Source: Phoebastria nigripes (Eukaryota; Chordata; Aves; Procellariiformes; Diomedeidae). From it: a DNA stretch of 64,000 nucleotides. This document shows, one piece after another, positions 1 to 12,700 of the stretch. A model generated the notes under the pieces. It was not told the origin of the DNA. It was given only the letters and a program-made list of their open reading frames with translations, and did no database searches. The stretch is from positions 433,767 to 497,766 of the forward strand of contig JAYKAV010002930.1 of assembly GCA_035582835.1 (NCBI GenBank). The letters are read 5' to 3'. The position numbers and the translations under genes were made by a program. Position 1 is the stretch's first letter. Each line of letters opens with the position of its first letter.

Positions 1-3000
1 TTTGATACGTTGGTGGCTTTGATCTGACCAGCTGATTGCTTTCTGTTAGACGACATTTTTCTAAAGACTTTTGGTATTTTATACTTTATAGAAATTCAGA
101 CCGCACCTGTTACAGGCACTATGCATTTGACTCCTTCATTGATCAATTTTTCTCTGGCACACACCCCTAAGAGAAGTCAAGTCTTTTCAATCCATCATGA
201 GCAGCTGTAAAAATTTGCTTCATAGAAGTTTGCACTTTCCACTACCAACACTGAGAGCTGAAGAGAAAAGGCAACTGCTGTAAGGAGCACACTGCAACCA
301 AAGACTACACTCGTCATAAAGTCATGGAAGAATAATCTTACAAAGCTTCTGTGTTTTCTCTTTAAAATGATCACATTTTCAAACTTGGAGCCATAAGTAT
401 TAGGCACTTCAATAAAGCGCCTTCAGTGCTTAACACCTGCAGCATGCATGGAAACATATTTTCTCAGCATCTCCAAAATTCAGTCTACCTGTAATTTGGC
501 TGCACAAATATGAAGCAATACACCTAACCCAGCTCTGAAAAGTTGTGCTGTGCTATACAATAGGTTTCCAGGTTAAAAGCGGTGCATTTCAAAACCCTCC
601 AGCTATACTGAAATAGAAACTATGCTTGTTAAGATCCCATTATTGAAAGATTCCTTTCCTCTTCCCCTCAACCAATCCTCTATCTTTGGAAGCACAGATG
701 CCATCTGCTCTGGGCAGCACTGACTACCAATGGAGTAACATCGGTGAATTAATGACTGCTTTCATGAAAATATCTTGATAATCAGCTTATGGGAGCGACA
801 GAGAGGGCAGGAGCCCCATTTCTTCCCCATGCCCCCCCACGCACATGCACATCTCTCGCTGCCTACTGGCACACGTGGGCTATGCTACCTGCTGCAGCCA
901 GAGCTCAGCACCTACCCATCATCTCCTCCCATCCCAGCACTGCCGCATTTACAGCACAGATTTTATGTAGCAAGAATTTAACGAGACTCATTGCTGGTGC
1001 CTGGAATTTTGGAGGGTAGAAAGGTCAAGGACAGCAAACAGAAACAACAGCCACCACATGTCCTTGAAGAAGATCACACAAGCCTTCTGACCAATGTGAA
1101 GCAGCCAGGGCACTAGCATCTCTAATTCAGTTCATTTGTAATGCTTTGTAAAAATGGCTGTCCAAACTTAATAGAGGAAAATCTGTAGGGGTCTTTAACT
1201 CCTACTTTTAGTTAAACTCTCAAAGTCTTAACAAGAAGGAATGAGGCTAAGATGGGACAGTTACAGTAATAATAACTAGTTTCACAGAGCTCCTTAAATC
1301 CATAAAAATTGAGAGGTCATTACAAAATGGGAATCACTTGACTTTACATGACCTTTATAAGGGAGGTGAGTATTGCTTTGAAAAAAAATTTTAAAACTGA
1401 TATATGAACCACTCTGTTAGAGGTTAGGGTATTTTTACTGTTTATTTAATCAGAAGTAAACTGAGAACAGATCACAGTTCTGAACTAATGGAGGTTTTAA
1501 TGATGGTGATTGAGTCACTTAAAGAGCAAATGAAAATTTCTGGCTCATTAGAGATCAGTTTAAGAAATATTAACTTGTAGTTCCTCCTCACAGTGTTAGT
1601 TTCTGACTAAAAATGGTTTCATTTTGAAACTCAGAGCAATGCATAACTATACGTCAGAAAAATAAGGTGTGAGAACGTAGGTTCACATCAGAACCTAAAA
1701 ATATCTCTATGTGTACTTTATTTGGACAACAATAGCTTTTCTGGAAATTTCTGGAGTAGTGTGTACTCTACTGGTAAGCAAAGAACAGTAGTCTTCTGCT
1801 ACTGAAAATAAATCTCAGTTGTATTTCCAATATTAAATAACAGTATTCAGGATGTTTTAAATCAAATAGGAAGTTTTTCACGTTTATGCCAAAAAGCAGC
1901 AGTATTTAGCATCTCGAGCAAGCATGTCTGTGCCAGCTGAACAGCTTGTGTAGGTAGAACCTCTTTTGTGGTGGAGCTTGGCTACAGCGATGCATCAGTT
2001 ATTGTCAGACATTGACCAATGAGGTTGATGTTAAATATTAGGCAAAACAAAGACTGTCCACGTGGAAAACTAAGTTGCACTTAGCATTTTATTCACGTAC
2101 GTGTTCTAAAGTGTGGTAAATCTTCCAGTTTAGATAATCCGTTGCACACAGGCTTTCATCTGCTTTATTTCAAGTGCTTTCTTGAACATGGCAAGGTCAA
2201 AAAAAAAGCCTGAGCAGTAAGTCCAGCACACATTGTCTAGACCATCTTGGTAATCATTAGTCCCAGTTTTATCATGTCATCTTACATGGCATGGAAACAA
2301 AAGGAACAATCAGCATCATATTTAGTGGTAAGAACAGATGAAAAATAAGATGTCTCCAGGCTAGCACCTGGTCTGTGTTCAGCCTACAACTTTACAGGTT
2401 GCGAATTAATCATTCACGGTGTGTACTGTGAGGGTGTACAATGCATCTGTGTGATTTACTGACCTTAATGTCATTAGAATTATTTTCAAATGTTTTCATA
2501 TGTTGTTCCTTAGGGATTAGTTGCCTTGGGAATCGCTTGTATTATTTAACATTATTTTCCCTACTGGCATAGCATGATCTTGACAGATAGCCTTAAATGG
2601 TGCAGAGGTGGGAGTAGTGTACTTTTTGACCATCAGTCTGATACTGATTTAACAAAATTGCCATGATACTAAACATAAGTAATCCTTCCCAAGCGTACAG
2701 CCAAGCCTGTGTCAAAGGTTCAAAGTTTATGCTATTTTGTGTCTTCAGTAGAAAAAATAAAGCTAGCAGGAACTAACAACTGATCTGCATGGTGCTGAGG
2801 GGCGCATACAGGGGCGTAGCACTGGGTATGGCATCTGGGCCCGAACACTACATGTAGCTCTTGACGAATCATTTAGTTTTGTTGTCTTGCCATATTGTAT
2901 AATTGGAGTCCATGTAGTTCATACAGATAGGGGCACTAATAATAATAATAGTTAAGTGGGAATACCTTGTTTCCAGAAATCAATATATGAAAACAGAGGA

Positions 3001-4089
3001 AAATGAACACATTTTCAGCTTTTGGGGGTATTTTTGTGTGTTTATTTCTAAAGGGGGCAGACGTGGTTTGGTAATGTCTTTAAGTAGATGGCATTCTAAA
3101 CTGTTCCAGATTTTAATCAAGTTTAGTGCTATCACAATTTCTATGACAAATTTCAAGGAGCGGAGGCATTGTTTCTCGTAATTATTGTTCAAGTGTACTT
3201 ATGATGGCTTTTTGCAGCACTAGGTTTTTCACATACTAATATTACTATTACTCATTTTATGCGGTCTTTTATTTAGTGAAAAGATAAAAGTATTTGTTAT
3301 CCAGCAAAGTAGGCTAATTTGCAATAATATGTGGGAGACCCACTGTATATTGCTGAACAAAAAAAGCAAACCATAATAACAAATAACTAAAAGCATCAGT
3401 CACAAATAACACAATGTACTTGGTTTATTTGAGCAACAGCAATTTTAATTCCTTCATAATTGACTTGTAAATTAGCTTCCTTTTTAAGAAAAAAAAAGTA
3501 CATCATCTGTTACTATCTGGGTTTAGTACTTGGCTATGAAAAAACACCAGAGAGATAGGGTAAAACTGATTACTTGCTCTACTGAGTGTAAGTCTACCAC
3601 TTTTTCCTTGCAATCGTGTGAAGGTAGTTGTTATTAGCCAACAGAATAGGTCTCCTAGCTATAAAAATTCATCAGGTTTTCTCAGACTTCGGGGATAGGA
3701 ACATTAAGGCATTCTGGCAGCTCACTCACTATGCAAATTACTAAAACCTATCTGATCTAGACAGAAATCACACAAACTATATATTTGGACATTTACTGAC
3801 TATTCTTTACACTACCTCAAAATAGCAGATTAACTCAAGGTTTTGGCTGTGCTAGACCTTAAAAATCTAGAGACCAAGTATCATAATTTGAAGTGCTGGG
3901 TTCCAGCTATAATACTTTTCAACATTTAGTTTAGCAACATCCTGGTTTCTGCTGATACCAAGGAAGCACTCTTGCTACCATATTGTTCATACACAGTTCA
4001 GACCATCACTGAAGTACTGCTTTGCCAGTCTCCGTAACAGTCAAGAAACTAAGCAATGGCATGGAGCAGCTGTGAGCCGCTTCCCCTAG
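1..4089. other. Intergenic, AT-rich, no gene seen
   Basis: No open frame here resembles a known protein. The longest frames are 60-76 codons, overlap on both strands and look like chance. Short simple repeats occur, such as an AAT run near 2936-2952. I see no tRNA, rRNA or recognisable transposon before the CR1 tail that begins near 4090. Confidence 0.6.
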
Positions 4090-4271
4090 AAATGTCTGCC
4101 CCATGCCTGTCAGTGTTTAAGAGGCATTTGGACAATGCCCTTAATAATATCCTTTAACCTTTGGTCAGCCCTGCAGTGGTCAGGCAGTTGGACTAGGTGA
4201 TCGTTGTAGGTCACTTCCAACTCAACTATTCTATTCTATTCTGTTCTGTTCTATTCTATTCTGTTCTATTC
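4090..4271 (+). mobile_element. CR1 LINE, 3' end fragment
   Basis: This is the 3' untranslated end of a CR1 non-LTR retrotransposon. It carries the usual CR1 tail wording: a segment about a fragment flowing past as one of many small pieces (near 4110-4140), then the GTTGGACTAGGTGATC and TAGGTCACTTCCAACT blocks (4188-4221), then a short direct-repeat tail expanded to ATTCT units. It is strongly 5' truncated with no reverse transcriptase left, as is usual for CR1. The repeat-tailed form is typical of many non-galliform birds (inference). Confidence 0.85.
4228..4271 (+). repeat. (ATTCT/GTTCT)n microsatellite at CR1 tail
   Basis: About nine pentamer units alternate ATTCT and GTTCT immediately after the CR1 3' end. 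They probably grew from the terminal repeats used by CR1 for priming. Confidence 0.85.
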
Positions 4272-4392
4272 CCTGCACTCACCTTGAGTCGAATAATGAT
4301 GAGACAGTTATTTGCCTGAAATGCCAGGGGTTTTTCAGCTCCAAAAACACTTTCAAGGACACATATCACAAAGGTTACAAGTGGAAACAGGA

Positions 4393-4427
4393 TTTTATTT
4401 TATTTTATGTTATTTTATGTTATTTTT
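4393..4427. repeat. TTTTA-type simple repeat
   Basis: TTTTA and TTTTATG units follow one another over 35 bp. On the minus strand this reads as an A-rich AAAAT tract and could be the remnant of a poly(A)-like tail, but no insertion can be tied to it. Confidence 0.6.
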
Positions 4428-4939
4428 CTGAATCCGTTTCAGAGCCAATGCTCACAAGCCCCAACACAATGCACATGTGTAGCCAGGAGCAGGCTGAGGC
4501 ATTCTTCAGGTTAGCCTGAAAAAACATCCCTTGCAGTCTGCCAAAGGAAAGCCGCAGAGCCGCAGAAAGCAGCAGCAGGAATACAGGCCAAGCAGTCCCT
4601 GTTTCCTGAAGAGCAAGAACTTGAAGAATGAGGATCAGGACCAACCACACGTAAAAGAAGAAGAAGAAGAAGGAGGAGGTGTGCGGTACCGTGGGGTATT
4701 TTCCAAAGGTTGGCACGTAGCGATGACAAGCACACTTGTTGCCTTCCAAAACTTGCTCCGCCGCTGTGCTTCTTGGCTTCTTGGACGCATGAAAAGCGCT
4801 CTCGTGCCTGCCCTGCGCTTGTACTGCATGCAGGGAGAGCCGAAAAGCGGCAGCTCCGGATGGTGCCGCGAGCCTGGAGCCCTTCCAAGCACAGGCTGTT
4901 TTGCACAAGCAAGAACCCCTGGGGAAATGGAGCCAGGGG

Positions 4940-5200
4940 NNNNNNNNNNNNNNNNNNNNNNNNNNNNNNNNNNNNNNNNNNNNNNNNNNNNNNNNNNNNN
5001 NNNNNNNNNNNNNNNNNNNNNNNNNNNNNNNNNNNNNNNNNNNNNNNNNNNNNNNNNNNNNNNNNNNNNNNNNNNNNNNNNNNNNNNNNNNNNNNNNNNN
5101 NNNNNNNNNNNNNNNNNNNNNNNNNNNNNNNNNNNNNNNNNNNNNNNNNNNNNNNNNNNNNNNNNNNNNNNNNNNNNNNNNNNNNNNNNNNNNNNNNNNN
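4940..5200. other. Assembly gap (261 N)
   Basis: An unbroken run of N. The flanking DNA is GC-rich and locally repetitive, so the gap probably reflects a tandem array that could not be assembled. Its true length is unknown. Confidence 0.98.
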
Positions 5201-5216
5201 CTTGCTAGCCCACCGT

Positions 5217-5925
5217 GGGGGAAAAAAAGCCTTCCTCCCCCCAGCTGCAGGGCACGAGAGGCCGTCTTCGTGGTGCATGAGCAGCAGGCGGTAACCTAGC
5301 CAAAAGGGACCACAGGAGCCCTGACAAGTGGTCATGCTCAGTGCTGCAGAGGAAGGCAAAAAACCCCCGGGGACCAGTGCCAATCTGCCCCGGGGGAAAA
5401 TNCCTTCCTGACCCCAGCGCTGGCGATCGGCTATTCCCTGAGCATGTGAGCAAGACCTGCCCCCTCGTCCCACAGGCTGGTCACGCCTCCCAGGAGATGC
5501 CCAAGCCCTATTCTCCCTCAACCTGCAGCCACCTCAGGGGCTTCCAAGAGTGGCAAAAGGCTCCCGGCCGGATCGGCCTTGGGGGCAAGAATCCTTCCCA
5601 CACCTGCCAGGCCACCAGTGCCTGCTCCAAAGCACTGGGACCCCTGGCAACATCTCTGCATCCCATTTCTTACAGCTGCTGCCCCTGGCTCCGCAGGGGA
5701 TGAGGATGGCGAGCTCTGCAGTGCTCCTCAAGAAGGCATCCCCTTGGTCTTGCCACGGCTATCCAGCTGAAAAGGATTTCCATCCCTCAGATGAGCTTGG
5801 AAGGCGGCCCCGCCGGGAGCCGGCCTTGCAGCGGAGAACCTCCAGCAGCCTCGTCCCGCCTCCCGTCTTCCTCCCTCAGCCCCCTCCAAGTAATTCCACC
5901 GGCTCCTGAAGGATTTCCTCTCGGA
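5217..5925 (-). repeat. Degenerate GC-rich tandem array, about 180-bp period
   Basis: Related blocks recur at 5217-5235, 5388-5408, 5581-5598 and about 5768-5784. On the minus strand each reads approximately GGAAGG-ATTCTT-CCCCC. A second landmark, GGCAAAA followed by a C-rich run, recurs near 5356 and 5550. Spacings are about 173, 191 and 187 bp. Similar wording (AAGAACCCCTGGGG near 4912) sits on the far side of the gap, so the array probably spans it. Copies are diverged. The minus-strand wording recalls a CR1-type 3' segment seen in reptile repeats, but I cannot confirm that. Confidence 0.5.
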
Positions 5926-5947
5926 TGTCTTCGGGCTGNCCCCAGGC

Positions 5948-6108
5948 CATCNCTGGCAGCAGGACACNGGAGGATGCTCCCTTTTATCCTGCCCCGGGGC
6001 ACTGTGACTGCTGCGTTGCCGGGTGGTGGCACTGTGACATGGGGGTGACGGGGCCCCCCATGCGCAGCCCCGCCCGCCGCAGCCCCGCCCACCACAGCCC
6101 CGCCCAGC
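5948..6108 (-). promoter_or_regulatory. Possible minus-strand promoter: GC boxes and TATA-like element
   Basis: On the minus strand three evenly spaced GGGCGGGGC boxes (6068-6075, 6083-6090, 6098-6105) lie about 80 bp upstream of GGATAAAAG (complement of 5981-5989). An ATG (complement of 5948-5950) opens a 24-codon frame about 31 bp further on. Between the boxes and the TATA-like site are two TGTCACAGTG/AGTCACAGTG elements and a GGCAAC motif. This is a convincing arrangement by eye, but ambiguous bases and the repeat context mean it could be repeat-derived or inactive. Confidence 0.25.
6064..6108. repeat. 15-bp tandem repeat, three units
   Basis: Three consecutive 15-bp units of the form GCAGCCCCGCCCRCC lie at 6064-6078, 6079-6093 and 6094-6108. 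The third starts ACAG and ends AGC. Each carries one GC box. Confidence 0.85.
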
Positions 6109-6199
6109 ACCCTTTGGAGGAAGGGCTTTGGGGTGCTGGCCCCNAGGCAGTCCCTGTGCCCAGGAGGCCCAGGGGGCTGTCCCTGCCCTTGGTGGCCAC

Positions 6200-6392
6200 G
6201 CACTGGGCACAGCTGCTTTTATTAACATTAGTGTCTAGTTTGGGGGTTTACCTGTTGTATATTGCTACTATTGATCTTGAATGCAATACTTCACTGATTG
6301 CTGCTTAATTTCATGTTGTTGACAGATCAATAAAGCGCTTGGATCCCAATTTGGTTTGAGCCGCGTGGACTGAGCAGGTTTTCCCTGCCACA
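6200..6392 (+). mobile_element. Possible retroviral LTR 3' part (poly(A) signal and U5-like end)
   Basis: An AATAAA signal (6329-6334) is followed after about 50 bp by a segment ending TGCCACA at 6392, the general shape of an R-U5 end that stops in CA. The reverse complement begins TGTGGCAGGG, like other avian LTRs. I could not fix the 5' boundary or the family, so this is tentative. A non-retroviral 3' end would look similar. Confidence 0.25.
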
Positions 6393-9019
6393 CTCAGGAA
6401 GAACAAGTAACTGACTCAGTTGTGTAGATCAGTTTAAAAAANCTCAGCTAAATATCACTGAAGGAAAGGATACTATACAGAGGGCAGAGATTGAGAGATT
6501 GACAACAAATCGCCCCAGCAAGTTTGTTCCCATCCTTGAAATGCAGAATGACTGTTGGTCTCTCTCCCATAAGGCTTATTTCTTGAGTGGTCTATCAGGG
6601 GAAAAGGGAAAGCCACCGAGTTTGTTATTGGAGATGTTGCTGCAGGCTGCAGAAAACAGCCCCAGCTGGGTTCCTATCTGAAATGAGGAAATGTTTGTGT
6701 CTGTCTGAACAAACTGTTCTTTTAGGCAAAACACCGTTATTCACACTGAAAACAACAGTAGAAAATGCTACTGCCTCTGCCCACACCTGGTACAAAACGA
6801 GCGTAANCCCCTCTTAGAAACAACCAGGAAAAAATAATACAGACACACACAACCACACACATATCTGTATCTGTATCTATATCTATACCTATCTCTATAC
6901 CTATCTCCTGGATTAGTGCAAACAAACCCTCACGTCACAGCAGTACTGCTAAGTCCAACGGAGGGCACGTGTGAGGACACCAGCCAGAAACAGCAGAGCT
7001 GCAGCCGGGGCAAGGGGAGACAAGCTGGAGGGAACTGCAGCAGCGATGCTCTTGCAAGAGCTGTTCATAAGCAAAGGCAGGAAACGGGAGAAGCCGTGAA
7101 GGGACGGCTTGTTGCCGATTCACACAATGTCCTGAGTTCGTACCGAAAGGGAAGGGTGGGCTCTAGAAGTAAAGGATCAAGAAATAGTGACCTCCCTAGC
7201 CGGGAGAAGAGCCAGGCTGTGGGGAAAAGGAGGNGACGGATTGAAATCTCTTCTCTGTGTTAGAGAAACACATCGNGTGCTCNGTAAAGGGCAGTACTGA
7301 CGAGTTGTGCTCTGCTGGGCGAAGGACCGGTGTCCTTTGGCACTGGCTGNCATGTCCATTCATGGGCCCCAATGTCCGCCCCGTACCAACGGTCTCTTTA
7401 CAGAAAGAGCAGTCGTCACAGCCTGTAACACCCCAGNAGCTGCTCGAGCACCTGTCACTGTCGTAGTTACCCACAGACTCACACCACTAATATCAAAAGC
7501 AGGGACTTGCAGAGGATTCTGTGGCATAGGCTACATTTCAGAAAGCTTTTCAGGTACCATCTGTTTTCCAGACCATGCAAACCACCTCTCTTCTTACCGT
7601 TCCTGCCAACATTTGTGTTACATTGATGCCATGCACTGATATATGCAGATAATGCATTAAATCACTACAAATCANCCCCTTTGTGATTGTTAGAACTGCT
7701 CTTTTTACCTGTCAAGCTGGTGAGAAGTTGGGATACAAATATTTCCTCCGCCTCTATTCTTCTGCCAAAAAACTCTACAGCAAGACCTAAACCATAAGCT
7801 TCAAGCATATAAACTCTGAAGTATCCCGGCACTGAAAGAAAATCACAGGCTTGTCAGCATTTAAATACATTATGAACAATCTCCTATGATGCTCCTTATT
7901 AGACCTTCCTGCTTGGAGGAATTCTGTGTACAGTGGCTAACGCTGATACTGATCAGAGAGNAACTCATTCCCCTACAAGAGAATGTGTCCTGTGAAGTGT
8001 CTAAAAGGGATCAAACCAAGGAAAGTGAGCCTTGGAAGGTCTGAAGTTTCAGCCTGAGTAAGCATGCAGAAAGTATAAACTCTTGTTTTGAATCTGCTGA
8101 GTGTGAAAAGCTGAGCTGTGACTTGCAGGAGAAGTGCGCTCCTGTGAGACTTCTCTTCCTTGTTCTCCTCCCTTCAGGTAGCAATATTGTGAGAAACAAT
8201 TTCACAAGTTAAGCCCGAAAAGCAGTGTTCCAGGACGAAAAATGCTCACGCACAACATCAATTTGCTTCAATATACATGTTGTGTCTGTGAACAGCTGCC
8301 TCTATATACACCATCACAAAATATCAAACCACTGCAGAAAACAAACAAAAAAAAGGGAATACATCTTTTACTAAGCATCAATGAAGCTTATAGTTCTGCT
8401 TCATTAGGAGCAGGTTAGCTGATACTCAAAATAAAAATAAAAATAATGAGAAGCATAACCAAGGTCGTCTTTCAGTCTGTANAAACTCCTACAAAGAAAG
8501 AGCTCTAACAAGTTAAACCAANTCTGAGTCTTGGATCTCAGGCCCAAGAGAAACCTTCAGCCCAATGAAGAAGACGATGGAAAAAGAAAAGGCAGTGGCT
8601 CAGTGCATGATTAGCCACAGTACACAGCAGAGGCATAAGCAGAAAGAGACCATTTCTGATTGAAAGCATTTAATCTAGAAATGATTGAGAAGGAAAACAA
8701 AAATTACCACCATCTTNTTTTCATTATGAATTCCCAGAGCAGACATGTGCCTTTAGGTGTGCAAACAAATATTCTCAGTTCTGGAATTTAAAATACCTTA
8801 TAGTTGGGAACAAGGTGGAGATTTGCTCATCTTCCATCCAAAGAGACATAATTCATCTTTGCTCTGGATGGGCAATGGTGCTCCACTTACAAGCTTGTGA
8901 TACTACATTGCATAAAGTCTCCACATCCTACCTTGAGATTAGAACTATCTTTAGGATTNTTTTGTAAAAATTCCTTGGATAACATTAAGGAGTATCAACG
9001 CAGTTGTACCTTAGACAGC
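6393..9019. other. Intergenic, rich in ambiguous bases
   Basis: I see no gene here. Apart from a CA/TATCTG microsatellite, the notable feature is 13 isolated N calls. Short frames on both strands (up to 115 codons) run through Ns and show no family resemblance. Confidence 0.5.
6842..6908. repeat. Compound microsatellite (CA)n then (TATCTR)n
   Basis: An ACACAC tract with one interruption passes into hexamer-like units TATCTG, TATCTA and TACCTA. It is a simple-sequence repeat with no coding role visible. Confidence 0.85.
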
Positions 9020-9715
9020 AAACTATCTTTAACCTCAGAACCTGGAAGAATGATGGAGAAGATCATGCTGGGTGCTATTGAAAGATTTTTAAAGAACAAT
9101 GCAATCTTCAGGCACAGTCAACACGGGTTCACAAAGGGAAAGCCCTGTCTAACTAATTTGATATCCTCCTACGATACAGTCACCCACCTAGTGGATGAAG
9201 TGGTGGATGTCGTTTTTCTGGGTTTTAGTAAGGCTTTTGGTACTGTCCCTCACAGCATCCTTCTGGCAAGTTGTCCAGCTGTGAGATGAGCAGGTAGATG
9301 GTGTGCTGGGTGAAGAACTGGCTGAACAGCAGGGCTCAAAGGGTTGCAGTGAATGGGGCTACATCTGGCTGGTGACAGGTCACCAGCGGTGTTCCTCAGG
9401 GCTCAATTCTAGGGCCAGTTCTGTTCAATATTTGTATCAATGATCTGGATGCAGGAGTTGAATGCACCCTTAGNAAGNTTGNTGATGATACTAAACTGGG
9501 AGGTACTGCTGACTCTCTCAAGGGAGAAGGGGCCTTGCAGAGGGATCTGGACAGATTGGAGCATTGGGCAATCATCAATGGCATGAAATTGAACAAGACC
9601 AAATGCTGGATTCTGTACCTGGGATGGAGTAACGCCGGACACAAGTCTGAACTGGGAGAGGATTGGCTGGAGAGCAGCCCTGCAAAAGGGGTCTGGGGGT
9701 ACTGGTTGACAGTAG
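9020..9715 (+). mobile_element. CR1 LINE fragment, reverse-transcriptase region
   Basis: Plus-strand translation gives the CR1 reverse transcriptase in order. First comes the finger region around 9040-9270 (MEKIMLGAIERF, then SQHGFTKGKPCLTNLIS and FLGFSKAFGTVPHSI). After a frame break comes [15 protein letters not shown] at about 9389-9432. Next is the palm D-D box, with DDTKLGG readable next to three Ns at 9474-9482, then LDRLEHWAI and MKLNKTKCW to about 9610, ending near GVWGYWLT at 9713. The reading frame is broken, and both the 5' end and the 3' tail are missing. The element is dead. Confidence 0.9.
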
Positions 9716-12700
9716 TCCTTCTGCAACAAATTACATTTCCAAATAGAGACTGTCCCACAGAGCAACAAGCATTTCAGTATCCCTGTTTGCTAATTAACAT
9801 TAATTACATCATCGCTTTAGAAGTGAAAAGCCAAAACATCTGTGTTCAATTGTTCAATTCATTAAAATGCAAGGACTGTGCAGAGAGCATTTAAAGGCTG
9901 GGAAAGCTAACCATTTACCTAATAAAGAAATCAAGAGTTTCATGAAAATCCCTCTTTTCAGTTTTCTAAAGTTGAATGTGTTCATACCTATGATGAAATC
10001 ACAGAGAGAAATATGGCAACATGGAGATATCAAAGCAGACAGCAGTTGAAAATTCCCATCTGTAAACAGCATGAAAATGGAAGAAACGGGCAGACTTACA
10101 GCTCTTTAAAACACAGTAAGTCATTAACAACTACAGGGACAACACTAATGGTGAAAGATTTTTAAATATCCAAATGCATTCCCAAAGCCTCTGAGGCTTC
10201 TTTTTCCCCTCGTCCCTGGTCCTGCTCAGGTAGAGTCCATCAGGTTCTCTTTTTGAATTGACCTGAGTACAGAGGGTTAGTGAAGAAAATCCAGAACTGC
10301 AAGCTGACCTGACGTAAACTTACTCCCCATCCTTTCAGCATGTCTACACCACTAGTCCTGTAGCACTCCTGCATCTCCCAGCAGATAACCTGCTCTCCTC
10401 CTGCTCTGCCCCCGCGTTTGGTATTTTCTCTTGAACTCCAGAAAGGTTCACCAGACTCTCCAGTGCTATCGGATCCATCTATCTACAGACTTTTTATCAC
10501 ACCCAGCTCTCTCCCTCTGAGAGTCCCCTAACACCGTCCCAACTTCTACCTTTCTAATGTGCCTCTGGGAGAAGGAGGGAGCATTCCTGCTGTTTGCAGT
10601 AACATTGAAGCACTCTGTCTGATTTAAGCCTCCCTGTCTCTTGTGCTCTCCTGATGGAGACATAGGTTTCAAAGCTTGTTCTTTGAGGCAACAACTATCA
10701 CAAAATTCAGTGTCGTCATCCAGTTCAGCAGAAATTGGCAATGGAAGGGGGCTCGTGGCTTATGTGTCCCACCTGTCCTGAAGTTCTCTGAAGTTTACAA
10801 AAGAAAAATCAGAAAATCTTTCTCTTTTTTCAACTGTGTCATCCCCGAGATTGGATGCAGATATCTCCACTTGTACAAGGGGGAGACTTTATCCAATAGA
10901 AGGGTGTACAAATCCCCAGGAGAACCACCTCTTACACTGTGACAGGCTGCTTTGCAGGCATATCCCAAGACAGCTGTTGGCAAGGTATTTTTCAAGGCGA
11001 GTCCTGCCAGGTTCATAAATTCTGGAGACAAAGAATAGAGAGGAAACCGCACATGGAGTGGGGACCTACTGAAGCTTCTTTCTCTGGGGTCTTGGTCCCC
11101 CCCAGAAATGGATCATTACCTTACTCTGCACTTCCACATTCTCTTGCAGATTGTCGAGGATCTCAAAACTCAGCGCGTGTACTATTTTTTTGTTCCCATT
11201 GCGGGAACTGTCAATTTAATCTGATGATCACTTCCTATGACCTGCAATCCAGTCTCCTCCATGGAGGCTGGCAGGACCGCTAAGTAAAAAGTGTTCACCT
11301 TCATTACCATAGAGATAAAGGTATTAGAGACAATCATGAAATTTGCAGTGGAAGAGAATTGTTCAAATCCATCACAATTAACAAAGACAAAGCTTTAAAC
11401 AGAGGCCAGAAAAAAGACTAATACCGGTAACAAAAACAGACCACAAAGATTTTAAAAAAATGAGTAGTAAGAGGCAGACATAAAATCACGGCTATAGGGT
11501 AAAGGTCAAGAAAGAATATTTTTAAACTCGTTGGAAAAGAAGGGGATTTTTGCAGCTCTTACAAATTGCAGTTCTTACAAATTTAGAAGTACAATATGCA
11601 AATAGCATTAATGAGAAAAAATGGTTGAGTGTGCAGAAGATAAGTTAGGGAGCTATCAAGCTACTGTATAATTTTCTAATACAAATAACTAACACCTTTG
11701 TATCTTTTGATATTTAAAAATAGATGAAATATTGAAAAATACTAAGTAGAGAACAATGCCACGGTAGTCTGAGGGAATTAGACTAGGTGACTTCCATTTT
11801 TCTTTTATGATATGCACTTTAACAAAAGCCAAGATGACTCTCTGAACAAAGAGTCTGACAGGAAGAATATAAAAGATAATGAAGATGAAAGCCAAGAGTT
11901 TCAGAGCTTGAAGAAAGGCTCTGCTTAGATGAAGGAAAAAAAATCATGCAACCTGTAGAAGAATGAACAGGTATTACATATAAGAGCGAGGGGAAAGCTA
12001 TTATATGTGGTTTATAAATCACTGTAACAGAGACAAGACATTCAATGTAAAATTGATCAATTTTCAAAACTGACTAAACCAAGGTTAGTCCAATGATAAT
12101 AAACTAAATGAAAAAAGACAAAAACCAAAGAAATGAAGAAAACCAGAATAATTTTGGAATAAGTGTCTCTGGGAGTTGTGGGGTTTTAGTCACTGACTCA
12201 GATTGATCTGTCAATAACTTTTATGTTAAGCACAAGTTTTAGCATTTCAATGTTATTAAAATGATAGGAAAAAATTAGACACTTTTTTCTTTCATTTTTA
12301 TTTTTTAACTCCTGTGTTTATTGGTGAATGTGCACATTTAGAAAAATATGTATCTTAGGACTTAGTTTTCAAATGGAGTTTTGATTTTGGTGGAAACAGT
12401 TTTTCTAACAAGGAGCGCTGCACACAGAGAATAAATAATGATAATTCACCGATGACATGAATTCGGAGCAACAAGACCATGTAGCTCACAAAGTGCAAAG
12501 AAGCAAAAGTGCTTCTGTTCACGAACGGGTCACTCCATGTGTGGTCTGCTTCCTTCATCTGCACACTTTTCTATTTAACTGATGTTCACAGGCCTTGAGC
12601 CTACACAGCGGAACAGGTGGCTGAGAAAAGTATGCAGGTAAGAGAACTGAAAAGAGGACAGTGAAAGTAGGAATTAGGGCAGGGAGGGAAAGAGAGGAAA

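Noticed and set aside
4420..5521. Minus-strand frames of 162 and 336 codons around the assembly gap
   Set aside because: One runs through the N gap and the tandem array. The other includes a GAA-repeat-derived Phe run. Neither resembles a family.
5925..6308. Plus frame ending in a membrane-like stretch (LLLLTLVSSLGVYLLY)
   Set aside because: Its upstream part is low-complexity GC repeat with Ns, there is no convincing start, and the hydrophobic run is short and isolated.
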